Below, piece after piece: positions 1 to 9,292 of a stretch of 64,000 bases of DNA. The first letter of the stretch is position 1. The number at the start of each line of letters is the position of its first letter. The notes under the pieces were generated by a model that searched no databases, was not told the origin of the DNA, and saw nothing but the letters and a program-made list of their open reading frames with translations. Position numbers and translations under genes: made by a program. This DNA comes from Tannerella serpentiformis (GTDB taxonomy: Bacteria > Bacteroidota > Bacteroidia > Bacteroidales > Tannerellaceae), in NCBI RefSeq assembly GCF_003033925.1, contig NZ_CP028365.1:124001-188000 (forward strand). The letters are read 5' to 3'.

Positions 1-2
1 CC

Positions 3-386
3 ATCTTCAGCCGCGACGCCCTGACCGTCATTCGACGGGCCGACCGCCCGGAGACATTCTTCTATGTCGACCCGCCCTACTTCAACTCCGACATGGGACA
101 CTATGGTGGCTACACCGAGGAGGACTTCGGGCGCCTGCTTGAGGTGCTCTCCGAGGTCAAGGGGCGATTCATGCTTTCCTCCTACCCCTCGGAGTTGCTC
201 ACCGAGCGTACCGCAACACACGGCTGGCACACTGTCGAGGTAGAGCAGCAACGCTCAGCCGGCGGCGGACGCAAGATAGAGGTGCTCACGATGAACTACG
301 ACCCGTCCACCCTGACTCCAGCGCCCGACCCGACTCTACCCTCGGAGGATAGTCCTACGGGGGACAGCTCCGCGCCGACAGCATAA
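3..386 (+). CDS. DNA adenine methylase, C-terminal part (5' end outside window)
   Basis: Frame 3 is open from the window edge to a TAA at 384-386. It encodes the DPPY catalytic motif of N6-adenine methyltransferases at 69-80, followed by the conserved region after it (YFNSDMGHYGGYTEEDF). This matches the D12/Dam class, which methylates adenine in duplex DNA using S-adenosylmethionine. Such genes are common on Bacteroidota plasmids and conjugative elements, which fits the integrase and DUF3408 gene downstream. The N-terminal SAM-binding motif lies outside the window. The last 25 residues are Pro/Ser/Thr-rich and look like a divergent tail. Specificity cannot be read from this fragment. Confidence 0.8.
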   Translation: MFSRDALTVIRRADRPETFFYVDPPYFNSDMGHYGGYTEEDFGRLLEVLSEVKGRFMLSSYPSELLTERTATHGWHTVEVEQQRSAGGGRKIEVLTMNYDPSTLTPAPDPTLPSEDSPTGDSSAPTA

Positions 387-422
387 CACCCGCCCATTAT
401 CCAAGGCGGCCATGAAAAGGAA

Positions 423-463
423 GACCCCGCACCCCCAGCCATAGGCAGAGGAGATGCGGGGTC
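423..463. terminator. Hairpin downstream of the methylase gene
   Basis: A perfect 9-bp inverted repeat (gaccccgca/tgcggggtc) with a 23-nt loop lies 37 nt after the methylase stop. No T-tract follows on the plus strand, so intrinsic termination is only a guess; mRNA 3'-end protection is equally possible. Confidence 0.3.
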
Positions 464-572
464 AACCATATCTGGACAGCAGCGCACCGACGCCCCACCG
501 GGCGAACCGTTAAGGATATACAAACCACCCAAAAACGACGCGTCCGAAAAAAGCGGTGGTGTCACCCCAATC

Positions 573-612
573 TTCGGACAAATCGTTTTGAGATTTCGGA
601 CAAATCGTTTTG
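573..612. repeat. Direct repeat of 18 bp at 22-bp spacing beside the integrase start
   Basis: The sequence ttcggacaaatcgttttg occurs at 573-590 and again at 595-612. The offset is 22 bp, so the duplication shifts the reading frame entering the integrase. It may be a small tandem duplication that helped inactivate the gene, or a recombinase-binding or attachment-site repeat. Confidence 0.7.
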
Positions 613-1681
613 CGGATTATAGGTGTCAATCATGCGCTGAGTGACATCGAACAACAATTGAATGCACTCTATGAGCGCACGCTCCGGGAGGAGCGATACA
701 TCACGGCCGAGTATCTCAAGGAGCAATACCGGCTTCAGGACAAGCCGCGGCAGACGTTCGCCGACATTTACTCGGCTCTTTGTGAGGAGAAGGCGGCCCA
801 TAAAAGCAAGGCCACAGCGCGGGGCTTTCGAGACAGCTACAAGAGTCCTTGACACACGCGGGCTGCAGCGCAGTTTGCCCCACGAGGTGGACAAGGCGCT
901 GATAGAAGCCTATCGCCTCTACATGTTGCGCGACTTAGGCTATAAGATGAGTTCGGTAGCCGTCTACCTGAGGCGTCTGCATCAAGTCTTCCGGCGGGCG
1001 ATGTTAGAGGCGGGGCTGAGAGAGGATCCGTTCGACCTGATCGACATCGAGACGCCGGCCTACGAACGCAACGCCCTCAGTGCCGAAGACCTGCAACGGC
1101 TTTTGGCTTATCGCCCGCATCGCTCCGTGGACAACCATTTCCGGCTGATCTTCCTCTTGGGCTGCTTTACCGGCCTGGCATTCTCCGACCTCAAAAAGCT
1201 CCGCATAGAGGATGTTTACACGCTCAGCGACGGGCGCCGATACCTCTCCATCTGTCGCACCAAGACGCAGAGCGGCAGCATCGTGCCCCTGCTTCCCATC
1301 GCCGAAGAGATACTCGCCTACGTGGGACAGGGTCGTACTGAGAGGCTATGGTTTCGGGAGTTTCCCGTGAACAGCCACTTCAATCGCAAGATACGCGAGC
1401 TGCTCGTCAAGGCTGGTTGCTCGCCGCACACCGAGGCCAGTTCGCACACCGCGCGCCACACTTTCGCAACCACCATCTGCTTAGAAAACGGCCTGCCCAT
1501 CGAGACCGTGAGTCGGATGTTGGGGCATCGTTTTATCTCCGCCACGGAGTTATATGCCAAGGTGAGCAAGCAGAAGATCGCCCAAGAGATGCGTCCGCTG
1601 ATGGGCAGCGAGCAGACGCAGAAGCTACGCCGTGCCTTGCGAGTTTGTCCGCCGAGGAAGAGGGCGTTCGATCAAGAATGA
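610..1681 (+). pseudogene. Tyrosine recombinase/integrase, frameshifted and N-terminally short
   Basis: Two overlapping frames together encode a Bacteroidota-type phage/transposon integrase. Residues from 610 to about 845 give the SAM-like core-binding region, and the frame then jumps by one base near 840-850 into the catalytic domain. The catalytic HTARH box (H-x-x-R), the LGH box and the nucleophilic Tyr (codon 1553-1555) are present. The first catalytic Arg is replaced in TGLAFSDL, as in several Bacteroides integrases such as IntDOT. The N-terminal arm-binding domain (about 60-80 residues) is missing; the frame upstream is closed by a stop at 589, in the first copy of the 18-bp repeat. Probably inactive unless the frameshift is an assembly error. 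Confidence 0.8.
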
Positions 1682-1684
1682 CTC

Positions 1685-1870
1685 TGGCAGGCGGCCTGCC
1701 AAAGTGGTCCAACACTCCGGTGACGTTGGCAGGCCGCCTGCCAGGACTATCGGACACTTTGGTGATGCTGGCAGGCCGCCTGCCAGGGCTATCGAACACT
1801 CAGGTGATGTTGGCAGGCCGCCTGCCAGAGTCATCGAACACTCCAGCGATGTTGGCAGGCCGCCTGCCGG
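1685..1870. repeat. Five-copy, 42-bp array centred on a TGGCAGGCNGCCTGCCA palindrome
   Basis: The palindrome starts at 1685, 1727, 1769, 1811 and 1853, an exact 42-bp period. The intervening 25 bp are partly conserved (for example atcgaacactc and ggtgatgt). The first copy has a G where the others have C in the centre; both remain palindromic. The array lies just after the integrase stop. It is not a CRISPR: the linkers resemble each other and the conserved part is a hairpin. Confidence 0.9.
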
Positions 1871-2053
1871 AGAATTTCTCACGATTAAGCCCGCCTGTTT
1901 CCAGCGTTCTCCCTCCTTATCCTCAGTGTTCCATCAATCCATGGCGCAGCGTGTCCTTTCGCCGACTTTTGCTGTCAAAAGAAACAGCAAGCGCGGGCAG
2001 TCGCACTGGCTTGCTTCAATCCAATTACGCAACCTCATACTTATCAAAGCAGC

Positions 2054-2323
2054 ATGCAAATCATCCTGTTAGATGGCAAGGCTTGGGAGCGACATCGCTC
2101 CGCCTTTGCCGACTTCATCCACCGCATCGAGCGGCTCATTGGCAATCCGCCCGAGGTCGACGAATGGCTCGACAACGACGCCGTATGCCGCCGGCTGAGC
2201 ATCAGCCCTCGCACCCTGCAAACCTTGAGAGATACGGGCAAAATCCCCTTCTCCATGGTCGGGCATAAGTGTTATTACAAAGCCGGCGACATCGCTGATT
2301 TACTGAATTCAAACGCTGAATGA
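2054..2323 (+). CDS. Excisionase-like helix-turn-helix protein (HTH_17 type)
   Basis: An 89-residue protein. Its C-terminal half (WLDNDAVCRRLSISPRTLQTLRDTGKIPFSMVGHKCYYKAGDIADLL) is a MerR/excisionase-like winged helix: a division into HTH, a wing with G-K-x-Y, and a final helix. In Bacteroidota these small proteins sit next to integrases and act as excision factors or regulators. The N-terminal 40 residues are a helical extension. It is followed after 3 nt by a second protein of the same fold, so the two are probably co-transcribed. The division of labour between the two is unknown. Confidence 0.75.
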   Translation: MQIILLDGKAWERHRSAFADFIHRIERLIGNPPEVDEWLDNDAVCRRLSISPRTLQTLRDTGKIPFSMVGHKCYYKAGDIADLLNSNAE

Positions 2324-2326
2324 ACG

Positions 2327-2635
2327 ATGGCAGAGCATGCAATCATTACGGAAGAAAGCCCTCAAATGCAACTGTTTGTCCAGCTCATGGCGGGCGTATT
2401 GAAGATGCTGGAGCGCTATTGCGCCTCGGCCCGCCCCACGCTCGCAGGGGAGGTTTATCTCACTGGCGAGGAGGTTTGCGAGCGGCTCAAGCTCAGCGCC
2501 CGCACGCTGCAGGAGTACCGCGGCCGCGGCCTCTTGGCCTTCTACAAAATCGGTGGCAAGATCCTCTACAAACAGAGCGACCTGCAAACGATGCTCGACC
2601 GACATTATAATCCCATTCAAAAGCCTTCGGTATGA
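2327..2635 (+). CDS. Second excisionase-like helix-turn-helix protein
   Basis: A 102-residue protein with the same architecture as its upstream neighbour: an N-terminal helical region and an HTH_17 domain (YLTGEEVCERLKLSARTLQEYRGRG, then a wing LLAFYKIGGKILYKQSDLQ). Tandem HTH genes of this type followed by a DUF3408 gene are typical of Bacteroidota mobilizable and conjugative elements. The start is 3 nt after the upstream stop and its end overlaps the next gene by 4 nt, which points to translational coupling across all three genes. Confidence 0.75.
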   Translation: MAEHAIITEESPQMQLFVQLMAGVLKMLERYCASARPTLAGEVYLTGEEVCERLKLSARTLQEYRGRGLLAFYKIGGKILYKQSDLQTMLDRHYNPIQKPSV

Positions 2636-3279
2636 CGATAGAAGAACTACGGCGCGCCAGATTAGCCGCTAAACAGGAAGCGATGGGCGGCATGGGCGGC
2701 AATGCCGAAACCAAGCGCAAGGCGGAAGTGGAGGCGGAGGCCAAGGCGGAAGAATCGCTATTCTTTGATCCGCCCGCAAAGCCGACGGAAGAACAGCGGC
2801 AAGCCGTCTTGACCGCCAAGCTGAAAGAGATGGGCGACATGGGCGTCAAACGGCGCACGGTGGAAGAGTCGCCTTTCTTCGATCCGCCGGTAGAGGTAGC
2901 GCCGACAAAAAGCGCGTTCGATCCTTCTCCGGCGGAGGCGGAGGAGGCTAAGGAGGCAGTCATTCATCCTCAGACGGAGGCGGATAAGCCCAAGGAGGAA
3001 GTCATAGCGGCCCCACCACCCGCTCCGACTCCTCGAAGAGTCGGCAAGCTCAAGAACCACAAGGAGGATTTGGCGGCGTTCCGAGAGACGTACCTCCAAC
3101 CCGCGCGCATCAGCCACCGCAGGGCGGTCTACGTCTCTGACGAGACCCAGCAGAGATTAGACTTTGTCGTCCGCCGGATCGGCCTGCGAGGCGCCAGCAT
3201 CTCGGGCTATGTCGAGCGCGTGCTTCGCGAGCATCTCGACGGGTACAAGGACTGCATCGAAGTCTGGCGAAAGCTCTGA
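2632..3279 (+). CDS. DUF3408 protein of a conjugative/mobilizable element
   Basis: A 215-residue protein. The first 140 residues are low-complexity and rich in Ala, Glu and Lys with two repeats of an SxFFDPPxxxxPT motif. The C-terminal 70 residues (HRRAVYVSDETQQRLDFVVRRIGL ... ISGYVERVLREHLDGY) match the DUF3408 domain found beside mobilization genes of Bacteroidota conjugative transposons, probably a ribbon-helix-helix-like DNA-binding fold (inference). It overlaps the preceding HTH gene by 4 nt. No complete relaxase follows; the transfer module appears truncated after this gene. Confidence 0.75.
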   Translation: MTIEELRRARLAAKQEAMGGMGGNAETKRKAEVEAEAKAEESLFFDPPAKPTEEQRQAVLTAKLKEMGDMGVKRRTVEESPFFDPPVEVAPTKSAFDPSPAEAEEAKEAVIHPQTEADKPKEEVIAAPPPAPTPRRVGKLKNHKEDLAAFRETYLQPARISHRRAVYVSDETQQRLDFVVRRIGLRGASISGYVERVLREHLDGYKDCIEVWRKL

Positions 3280-3382
3280 ACACATGCACACTTTGCGTTC
3301 CGTGTCCATCCGAACACCTGCATGTGTTGAGTGCAAGCATTCAGGCTACGGACAGGGCCCGTTCCGGGGCCGGGCAAGGTGT

Positions 3383-3420
3383 GTTTTTGTGACACAAAAA
3401 CCGTTTTGTGCTACAAAACG
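3383..3420. repeat. Two adjacent perfect hairpins
   Basis: Two perfect inverted repeats abut: 3383-3401 (gtttttgtg, 1-nt loop, cacaaaaac) and 3402-3420 (cgttttgt, 3-nt loop, acaaaacg). They lie 100 nt after the DUF3408 gene, where an oriT or an operator of the mobile element could be expected. The sites share a TTTTGT/ACAAAA core. Confidence 0.7.
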
Positions 3421-3620
3421 CCTTGCGCCCGGAGCGGTCTCTCCGCGGCGGTTCGGCTCCAAAGTCGCCATCTGATCTTATACGACCCCCCCCCTATGAA
3501 TCGACCCAAGCTCCCCGTGCGCCCCCTCGAAGTGGAACGTCCGCACCAAAGCCGACCCGAAGCTAAAGAGGGCGATGAAAGGGAAGCGGAGGGGGCGTTG
3601 CCGTTCGTCCATACGAAAAT

Positions 3621-3660
3621 CGGGCAGGCCCGAGGGACTTTCATCCCTTCGGCCTGCCCG
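3621..3660 (-). terminator. Terminator-like hairpin after the metalloprotease pseudogene
   Basis: cgggcaggcc...ggcctgcccg, with a further near-complementary extension (cgaggg/cccttcg), forms a strong stem about 47 nt past the minus-strand stop at 3708. On the minus strand it is followed by a short T-rich stretch (attttcg). A reasonable intrinsic terminator for the 5.8-3.7 kb unit. Confidence 0.5.
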
Positions 3661-3707
3661 ATAACAGTTTGCTTGCATGCTGCTTTTACACAGCGATCCT
3701 TTCGAGG

Positions 3708-5799
3708 CTAATTCTTGATCAACTTCTCGGTATAGGTCTGTCCGTCTTTGATCACACGCACGAAATACAACCCTGCCGGAAGTCCCGCGATCGGGATCTG
3801 GAAAGTCGGCTGATTCGTCTTGAACGATTTCAATATCGTTAGCCCATTCCAAAGCTGAATCTCATACGTACTTGTAACGCCCCTTGTGGTCAAAGAGCCT
3901 TGACCTTGGGGAGACAAAATGCCATCGTCCGGTTCCGTCAGTTTGAGTGTCACTACATCCGTGGCGGGGTTGGGGGAGAGAGAAAACGTGCGGCGATTAT
4001 CAACTCTTACAGTATAAGATACGGTTTTAGAACGGCCACAATCATTCACACCGGTTGCAGATATAATATAGATACCGGCTCTCTTAAAATCATATACTGC
4101 ACTTGATTTGAAAGGGGTAATTTCACACCACGTTTTGTCATTACACTCCCAAATACAACTTGTATTACCGGAAACATGCGCTCTATAATATTCAGCCCCT
4201 GGAGCAGGCAACGATTCATATCCATCAATACCCCGAATTTCCGGTCGTTCCCCAACTAAAATATCTTTTTTTTCCACACTAATCGAGCTTCCATTGATGG
4301 TTATTTGAGCTTTAATTGCGCTTTTCCCATTGCTCCTTCTTGAAAATACGGCCTCTCTTGTTCTTTGTCCGGAGACCAATTGCAAATTACTATTGCTCGC
4401 ATTCCATCGTACAGATGCTCCAGCTGGTAAGTTTTGAATAGTGTATCTCTCTGAATTATTACAAAAAATAAAGGAAGAGCCAGAGATGGAGCAAGTAGAT
4501 AAGCATGTTGCCTTTCTTACACTATTTCGTATAACACCACCCAGCTGTGGGCCAAATCCCAAACTGAGATTAATACCGCAATCCTGCAGATGACAATAAC
4601 TCATGATTGTTCCTCCATTGGTTGGTATAGCTGGCTTTGTGCAATTCCCCTCTGTTTTATAACAGCCATCTATAGCCGTATTATTTCCATTTCAAGCACA
4701 CGCATGCGTATGCTTAGAACCTAATAGATGACCGAGTTCATGCGCCATAACATATACAGACCAGTTAGAACTTGAGGGGAGGTCATCTCCAGAACGGCTT
4801 ATACCTGCTAAACTTAACTTTCTACGTGCATCTGGATTACATAATCCATTATACCCTCCAGCTGCTAAACATCCAATGTTTTCGAAAGTCAGCAGCTGTC
4901 CAAGATCTCCATCAAAACCATCTGTTCTTTGATCTTGAAATTGCGACAATAGACGTTCTTTGTCACCACTATTAGTGTAGGGGTCTTGTTTGTTCCAGAT
5001 GTATATTTTTGATATATTCAGCTGTATGCCTTCTTTTTGAAAAAGAGCGAACAGTTGATTGACAATACTAGAAATATATTCTTCAACGGCATTAATGCTG
5101 CCCCTTGATTGATATATATTGTATCTGGTTTCAAGATAAACCCAAACGACTTTTCCCTAAATAGCCGATTGAAAGCTTTTTGAAAAGCTCTCCATTAATA
5201 TATCAGATGAATAAGATATGGGATACTCATCTGTAGTACCGCAGATGAAATCTAATTTTGAATTTAGATTTTGAGCGTCATAAACAACTATTTTATTTAA
5301 CCTTCTTATTGGTGCGATATTGTAATTACCCTCATTGGTAGATACAATGCCAAACATCTTGTCCTTATTGAAGGATATAGCAACAAAGCTATTGGGCACC
5401 CCCTCTATTATACCTCGGAAATGCCTTATACTTCTATCTGCTTTACGAACCTCTCCGTCCGGCGTTTCAACTTCGTAATCATAAAAAGGGTCCGAAGCCT
5501 CCACCAATTCCAATGCCCTGTCCCTCCCTCCAATAGGAATAGTTAATCGTATGGCTCGATTTTCAGAATTTAATTCCATGGGTGTATAATGGAAATAAGA
5601 AACACTTTCAGGATGCGTAAAATATTTCCGCATAGCAATCTCATCCCTTGCCTTGGCAAGAGATGATGAAATGTCTATAAATTCAACATTTAACCCCTTT
5701 GTTTGATACACTTTTTTCACATAGACTGTTCTCTTGCCCCAATACATATGTTATAAATGCAAAGGTAAATAGCAACACTGTCAAAAATCGCTTTTCCAT
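3708..5799 (-). pseudogene. Secreted reprolysin-like metalloprotease with T9SS C-terminal domain (broken)
   Basis: The signal peptide starts at the ATG at 5799 (MEKRFLTVLLFTFAFITYV, cleaved near LGQ). The frame slips at a run of six A on the coding strand (5712-5717), then the body runs in one frame with two in-frame stops: TAG at 5157-5159 and TGA at 4692-4694. Through them one reads an M12B-type propeptide, the zinc motif HELGHLLGSKHTHAC, then after the TGA a Met-turn (IMSYCH), an Ig-like domain, and a type IX secretion sorting domain (SLSPNPATD ... GLYFVRVIKDG) ending EKLIKN. The ending resembles the KLIKK terminus of Tannerella forsythia proteases. The TGA sits where homologues usually have Trp (HAC-x-W-N-G-N, from memory). 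Its ATG is 10 nt after the lipoprotein gene. Dead unless the stops are suppressed. Confidence 0.8.
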
Positions 5800-5809
5800 A
5801 ATCGAGTTC

Positions 5810-6772
5810 TTAATTAGTCCGTATATATATTCTATTATATGTTCCCAAAATTGCATCCGGTTTGTTTAGTCGTTTGATATCCATTGTACTTATCCCCACG
5901 AAACAAAATAGGTGCGTAGACTTTCCCCAAGCATCTATTATTGAAAGATTGGCGGCCGGAAAACATGTTGGGCAATCCGAAATCTCGCTGTATGTATATC
6001 GGTACGTGCCCAAAACAGGAGGGTACGATTGCCCCATCTCGCTCTCACCGGATACGATGAGCGTACCGTCATCGCGGAATTCGTAAATAAGATCGTGGCA
6101 TGAACAGTCTGTACTATCCTCCTTATCGTACACCATCGCTTGCTTCCATTTCCCTACAATAGCACACGTTCGATCACGACGCATTGGAGCGCGGCATAAG
6201 ATGTGATCCAATATTTGATTCCGTTGTGCTTCCAATTCATCCCGTGTTTCACTCTCTGCGAACAACAGAAAATGCCTCCCGGCTTCGTCATACAGCCGTA
6301 ATTGTTTTAATGTAGCTTCATACCGTGTCATCTTGCGTATAGCAGCTACATAGGATTTCCCCTCGTTTGATTCGTCTATTCCTAATTCAGACCAATTTCC
6401 AACGTTTATCCTCGCATTTATCACTTGAAAACTTCCCCAAATCATATTTTCGGACGAAATCGCCGTAAATATTCCATCTCTCCGAAACGTTATCGTATAA
6501 CACTTTTTGCAATCTTTAGGCTCAACTTCCCGAAATGTATTGCCGATCGCATCTCCAAAACCGATCAATTTCCATGTTCCAAGTATTTCGGAAGGCGGGA
6601 ATGAGTTCAATCTATTATCGTCATGGGGTCGCAACGCACCTGTATCGGGTCGCGTCGATATCGTATCCTGATCCACTACGACCGGAACATCCTCCTTCTC
6701 TTTTCCACACCCCGCCCCTGCCAACAGCAAAAGAAGGGCTCCGATCCATGTGATATATTTTGTTGTCTTCAT
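5810..6772 (-). CDS. Lipoprotein with two META/OB-like domains, putative protease inhibitor (potempin-like)
   Basis: A 320-residue lipoprotein: lipobox LLAGAGC at residues 17-23. Two related domains follow, about residues 60-185 (LGTWKLIGFG ... CKKCYTITF-RRDG ... RYE ... LRLYDEAGRHFLLF) and 205-320 (VGKWKQ ... CHDLIYEFRDDGT). Domain 1 is the same repeat found four times in the 9.3-10.9 kb lipoprotein. In T. forsythia each KLIKK protease has an adjacent lipoprotein inhibitor (potempin), and here the gene sits directly upstream of a KLIKK-like protease. The inhibitor role is inferred from context and fold resemblance, not demonstrated. Intact although its protease is broken. A META/HslJ-like lipoprotein of other function is the alternative. 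Confidence 0.75.
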   Translation of the reverse strand: MKTTKYITWIGALLLLLAGAGCGKEKEDVPVVVDQDTISTRPDTGALRPHDDNRLNSFPPSEILGTWKLIGFGDAIGNTFREVEPKDCKKCYTITFRRDGIFTAISSENMIWGSFQVINARINVGNWSELGIDESNEGKSYVAAIRKMTRYEATLKQLRLYDEAGRHFLLFAESETRDELEAQRNQILDHILCRAPMRRDRTCAIVGKWKQAMVYDKEDSTDCSCHDLIYEFRDDGTLIVSGESEMGQSYPPVLGTYRYTYSEISDCPTCFPAANLSIIDAWGKSTHLFCFVGISTMDIKRLNKPDAILGTYNRIYIRTN

Positions 6773-7085
6773 CTTGTTTTGTTTTTAGGGTTAATCACAA
6801 GTCCGCTGTCCCGGAAAAGATTTTTCTCGCTGCGCCTCCGGAGGTGCGGTTGCTTCAGGGCGCCCTGATGGGGCTGGTGGAGTATTATCTATGGCTTTCA
6901 TAAGACTTACCTATTAAATGTTCGACGCAAATATGGCGTATATAGTTGTGATATGAAAGTTGTTTTCTGTGCTTCTTGATATTTTATTTCTAAAAGATCT
7001 CTTTTCCCTACAAACCAAACTTTCCAATCGAAGAAGAACTTCGCTCTTCCCCTATTCTCGCTTCTCGCATCCTATAGAACTTTAG
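6773..7085 (-). repeat. Upstream leader region shared with 10876-11187
   Basis: About 310 bp upstream of this lipoprotein gene is clearly homologous to the region upstream of the second lipoprotein gene. Both contain the CGCTGCGCCTCCGG and GGGCGCCC palindromes in the probable 5' leader, the promoter boxes, and a distal block ending near cctatagaactt. The two protease/inhibitor modules were therefore duplicated with their control regions. Confidence 0.8.
6928..6958 (-). promoter_or_regulatory. Promoter of the first lipoprotein-protease unit
   Basis: On the minus strand: TTTC (6955-6958), 19-nt spacer, CATATTTG (6928-6935). The Bacteroidota consensus is TTTG-N19-TAnnTTTG. Each box has one mismatch, but the spacing is exact and the same arrangement is conserved at 11031-11061 upstream of the paralogous unit. 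The leader to the start codon is about 150 nt. Confidence 0.55.
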
Positions 7086-7347
7086 CGACATCTCCATTTG
7101 CCTGACAAACGAGGCAGCGCAATGCCTCTGCACCTCGTTAGCCGAGTGCTGCTACGGCCTGTAACTCGATACCTCCCTCGACCGCATCGAACATTGCAGC
7201 ATCTTCACCGTCATCGATACGCACCGTCTCAAGCTCGGCACGTATCGGATAGGGATCATTATCTGCCGCCTCTTCGACAGATACACCTATAGCATCCCCT
7301 ACCGAGTGAGCGGTGGAAGTGAAGGTTCAAACGTGAAATGGAGGACA
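7086..7347. other. Unassigned stretch with a coding-like remnant
   Basis: In one plus-strand frame, about 7172-7330 reads without stops (SLDRIEHCSIFTVIDTHRL then a stretch containing LGTYRIGIIICRLFD) and has codon use typical of the genome. No start codon or family is recognised and the frame is closed upstream by TAA. It could be a fragment of an element gene next to the 221-bp repeat. Confidence 0.3.
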
Positions 7348-7568
7348 GTTGTGGAAGTTTCGCAGGCTCTCAAACTTTTGCTGTGACGTTTGCTGAAGAT
7401 TTTGGCACCTTTGCGGACGAGAAATGAGATGTCTTATGACTACTGCAAAGTGACGAAAGCAGGAGTATCTCGCTCGTTTCCTATTCGTTCCCTTTGGGTG
7501 AGTAGAGCAATCCGTATCCACTCACTGGCAAGCACTTAAATCCCTCTTCTTTTGTTTTATGGGGAAAA
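7348..7568. repeat. 221-bp repeat, copy 1 (interrupts the serine protease 3' end)
   Basis: Nearly identical to 11331-11552. Both copies begin gttg[t/c]ggaagtttcgcagg and end tttatggggaaaa, with unrelated flanks outside these points. In this copy the right edge lies in the serine protease reading frame, replacing its C-terminal domain. No clear terminal inverted repeats are seen. Confidence 0.85.
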
Positions 7569-9292
7569 CGTATGTGGAATTCGGCTTAAATTGAGATCCT
7601 TCCCTCATCCCTTCAATATAATCGACTCGGGATGGCACCCCTGCCCAAACGCGATATGTAATGGTAGATGATGCAATTCTTGCTCGAATCATACATTCCC
7701 CTGAACCGTTTTTCCTGAACACAGCGGTTCTCGCTCCTTGCCCTGAAAATCAATTGCAAGTTTCCGTTACTCGTACTCCATTGCACCGAAACTCCAGACG
7801 GAAGATTTTGGATGGTGTACGTCTCCTGATCGCATACTACGGTGGGGCCGGAGATGGAGGATGAAGTATTTATAACACCAATCCCATTCCATGTTTGAGG
7901 ATTTATATTTGCTATATCAAGCCATCTTTTTAAACTACGACGTTCGTCTGGGTCATTCTTTCCAGTCCATGAAACGTGGAAATAACCATAATAGGCATCT
8001 TTTCTCGGATTATAAGTCTCGTCACAATAGCACGTTCCCGCATATAATTATCCAATAATCCTGTGCTCCGCATTAAGAAGAGGTGACCCAGATGAACTCT
8101 GTTCTATCATTCCTTTGCTCCAATTAACTTTCCAACATCTCGCAACATGGTTATTCTCAGGTTTATAGTCGACTTCTAATGGCCTATCTTTAACAATGCT
8201 GATTTTCATGGTTGAGCCAAAAGGATGATGGATAGAAGCACCTTGCCCTCCAGGATTTCCAGAACGATCCCATCCCAAATAATAAGGTGTTACTTCCACT
8301 ATACGTGAAGGATCCTCTGCCAATCTTAATAGAGCAAAATCAGATCCAGGGTTATTGGCAATAACCTCTGCTCCAGATGTCGAAAATTTTGGCTTTATCG
8401 CCGATACATATTTACAATTTGGATCTTCATAACGCCAATAGAACAACCAATCGGTTATAGCCCGATTTCCTCTAGCATCATATTTGTTGTCAAGACAATG
8501 GTTCGCTGTTAAAAATAGAGGTTCGCCATTGTTCTTTGTATTATTTATCAGAGCACCTGTTCCGATAGCCCTCTCTCCTTTGACAATCATCGCTATCGCA
8601 TTTTTTTCTTTTTGCCAATCACGCTCTTCCGGACAACTTATTTCCACAAAGCAATAACCAGGTGGAACTGGAGAATTTGAATTGGTGAGCTTTTTATCGC
8701 TTGCAATCCGCACGTATTTATACCCATGAATTACAGATGACACAGATATAATTGCCTGTTCTGTTACTTGCTTAGGTTGGTAATATTCCAGCGTAACCTC
8801 GTCTCCATACAGCAATCCCGTAGCAAAGCCCTGTACATTATCTCGACCACCTTTATTATTTATCGAAGTAAAGGCACCGATCGAATGTTTTCGGTCAGTC
8901 GTATAAATAAAAAACTTTCCTCCTTCCGGAAGCCAAAATCTATCGTAAAGCAGGTTTATGAAAAGCGCTTGTGGACAGCGTATAGTCAATTGCCACAATC
9001 TATCTCCATTGGAAAGTTCTTGCCAGTGACCGGAATTTTCCAAATCGAGGATAACCTCGTGAGGATAACCGAAGCGAGGAGGAAGTCCGTTTGCCTCGTC
9101 TTTCGCATCTTCCTGTTCGATGCGGTTCATATCCAACGCTGGCATGATCCTGATATCCTGCGATACCGAGAAGCGAGAGGGTATATTACCTTCCCTAAAG
9201 CTCACAGGCTCTTCATCGGTACTTATCTGCGCATTAACCGAAAAGAAAACGCAGATGAATAAGCTCATTAATAAAATAGTCTGTCTCATCAT
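7522..9292 (-). pseudogene. Secreted trypsin-fold serine protease (lysyl-endopeptidase-like), broken
   Basis: The signal peptide (MMRQTILLMSLFICVFFSVNA) is followed by a pro-region and an S1-family domain with all three catalytic residues: His in TANHCLD, Asp in SDFALLRLA, Ser in SSSGSPLL. A TAA at 8048-8050 interrupts the frame after HRIIG; reading continues in the same frame (LYAGTCYCDE ...) into an Ig-like domain resembling the one in the neighbouring metalloprotease. A one-base slip in an A4 run (7746-7749) follows, and from 7568 the sequence is the 221-bp repeat, so the T9SS sorting domain is gone. A CAA to TAA change would explain the stop (inference). The start overlaps the lipoprotein stop by 4 nt. 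Comparable to the miropsin type of Tannerella proteases. Confidence 0.8.

Noticed and set aside
1348-2268. Open frame running through the 42-bp array after the integrase
   Set aside because: It is kept open by the repeat (42 is a multiple of 3), overlaps the integrase and the HTH gene in another frame, and has no family likeness.
3496-3711. Possible small gene MNRPKLPVRPLEVERP after the DUF3408 gene
   Set aside because: 71 codons, no family, and its 3' half encodes the terminator hairpin of the opposite gene. It could be the start of a truncated transfer gene, but the support is too weak.
7327-7521. 64-66-codon frames inside both copies of the 221-bp repeat
   Set aside because: The frame is present in both copies but without a ribosome-binding site or known family, and other frames are equally open; better described as a repeat.
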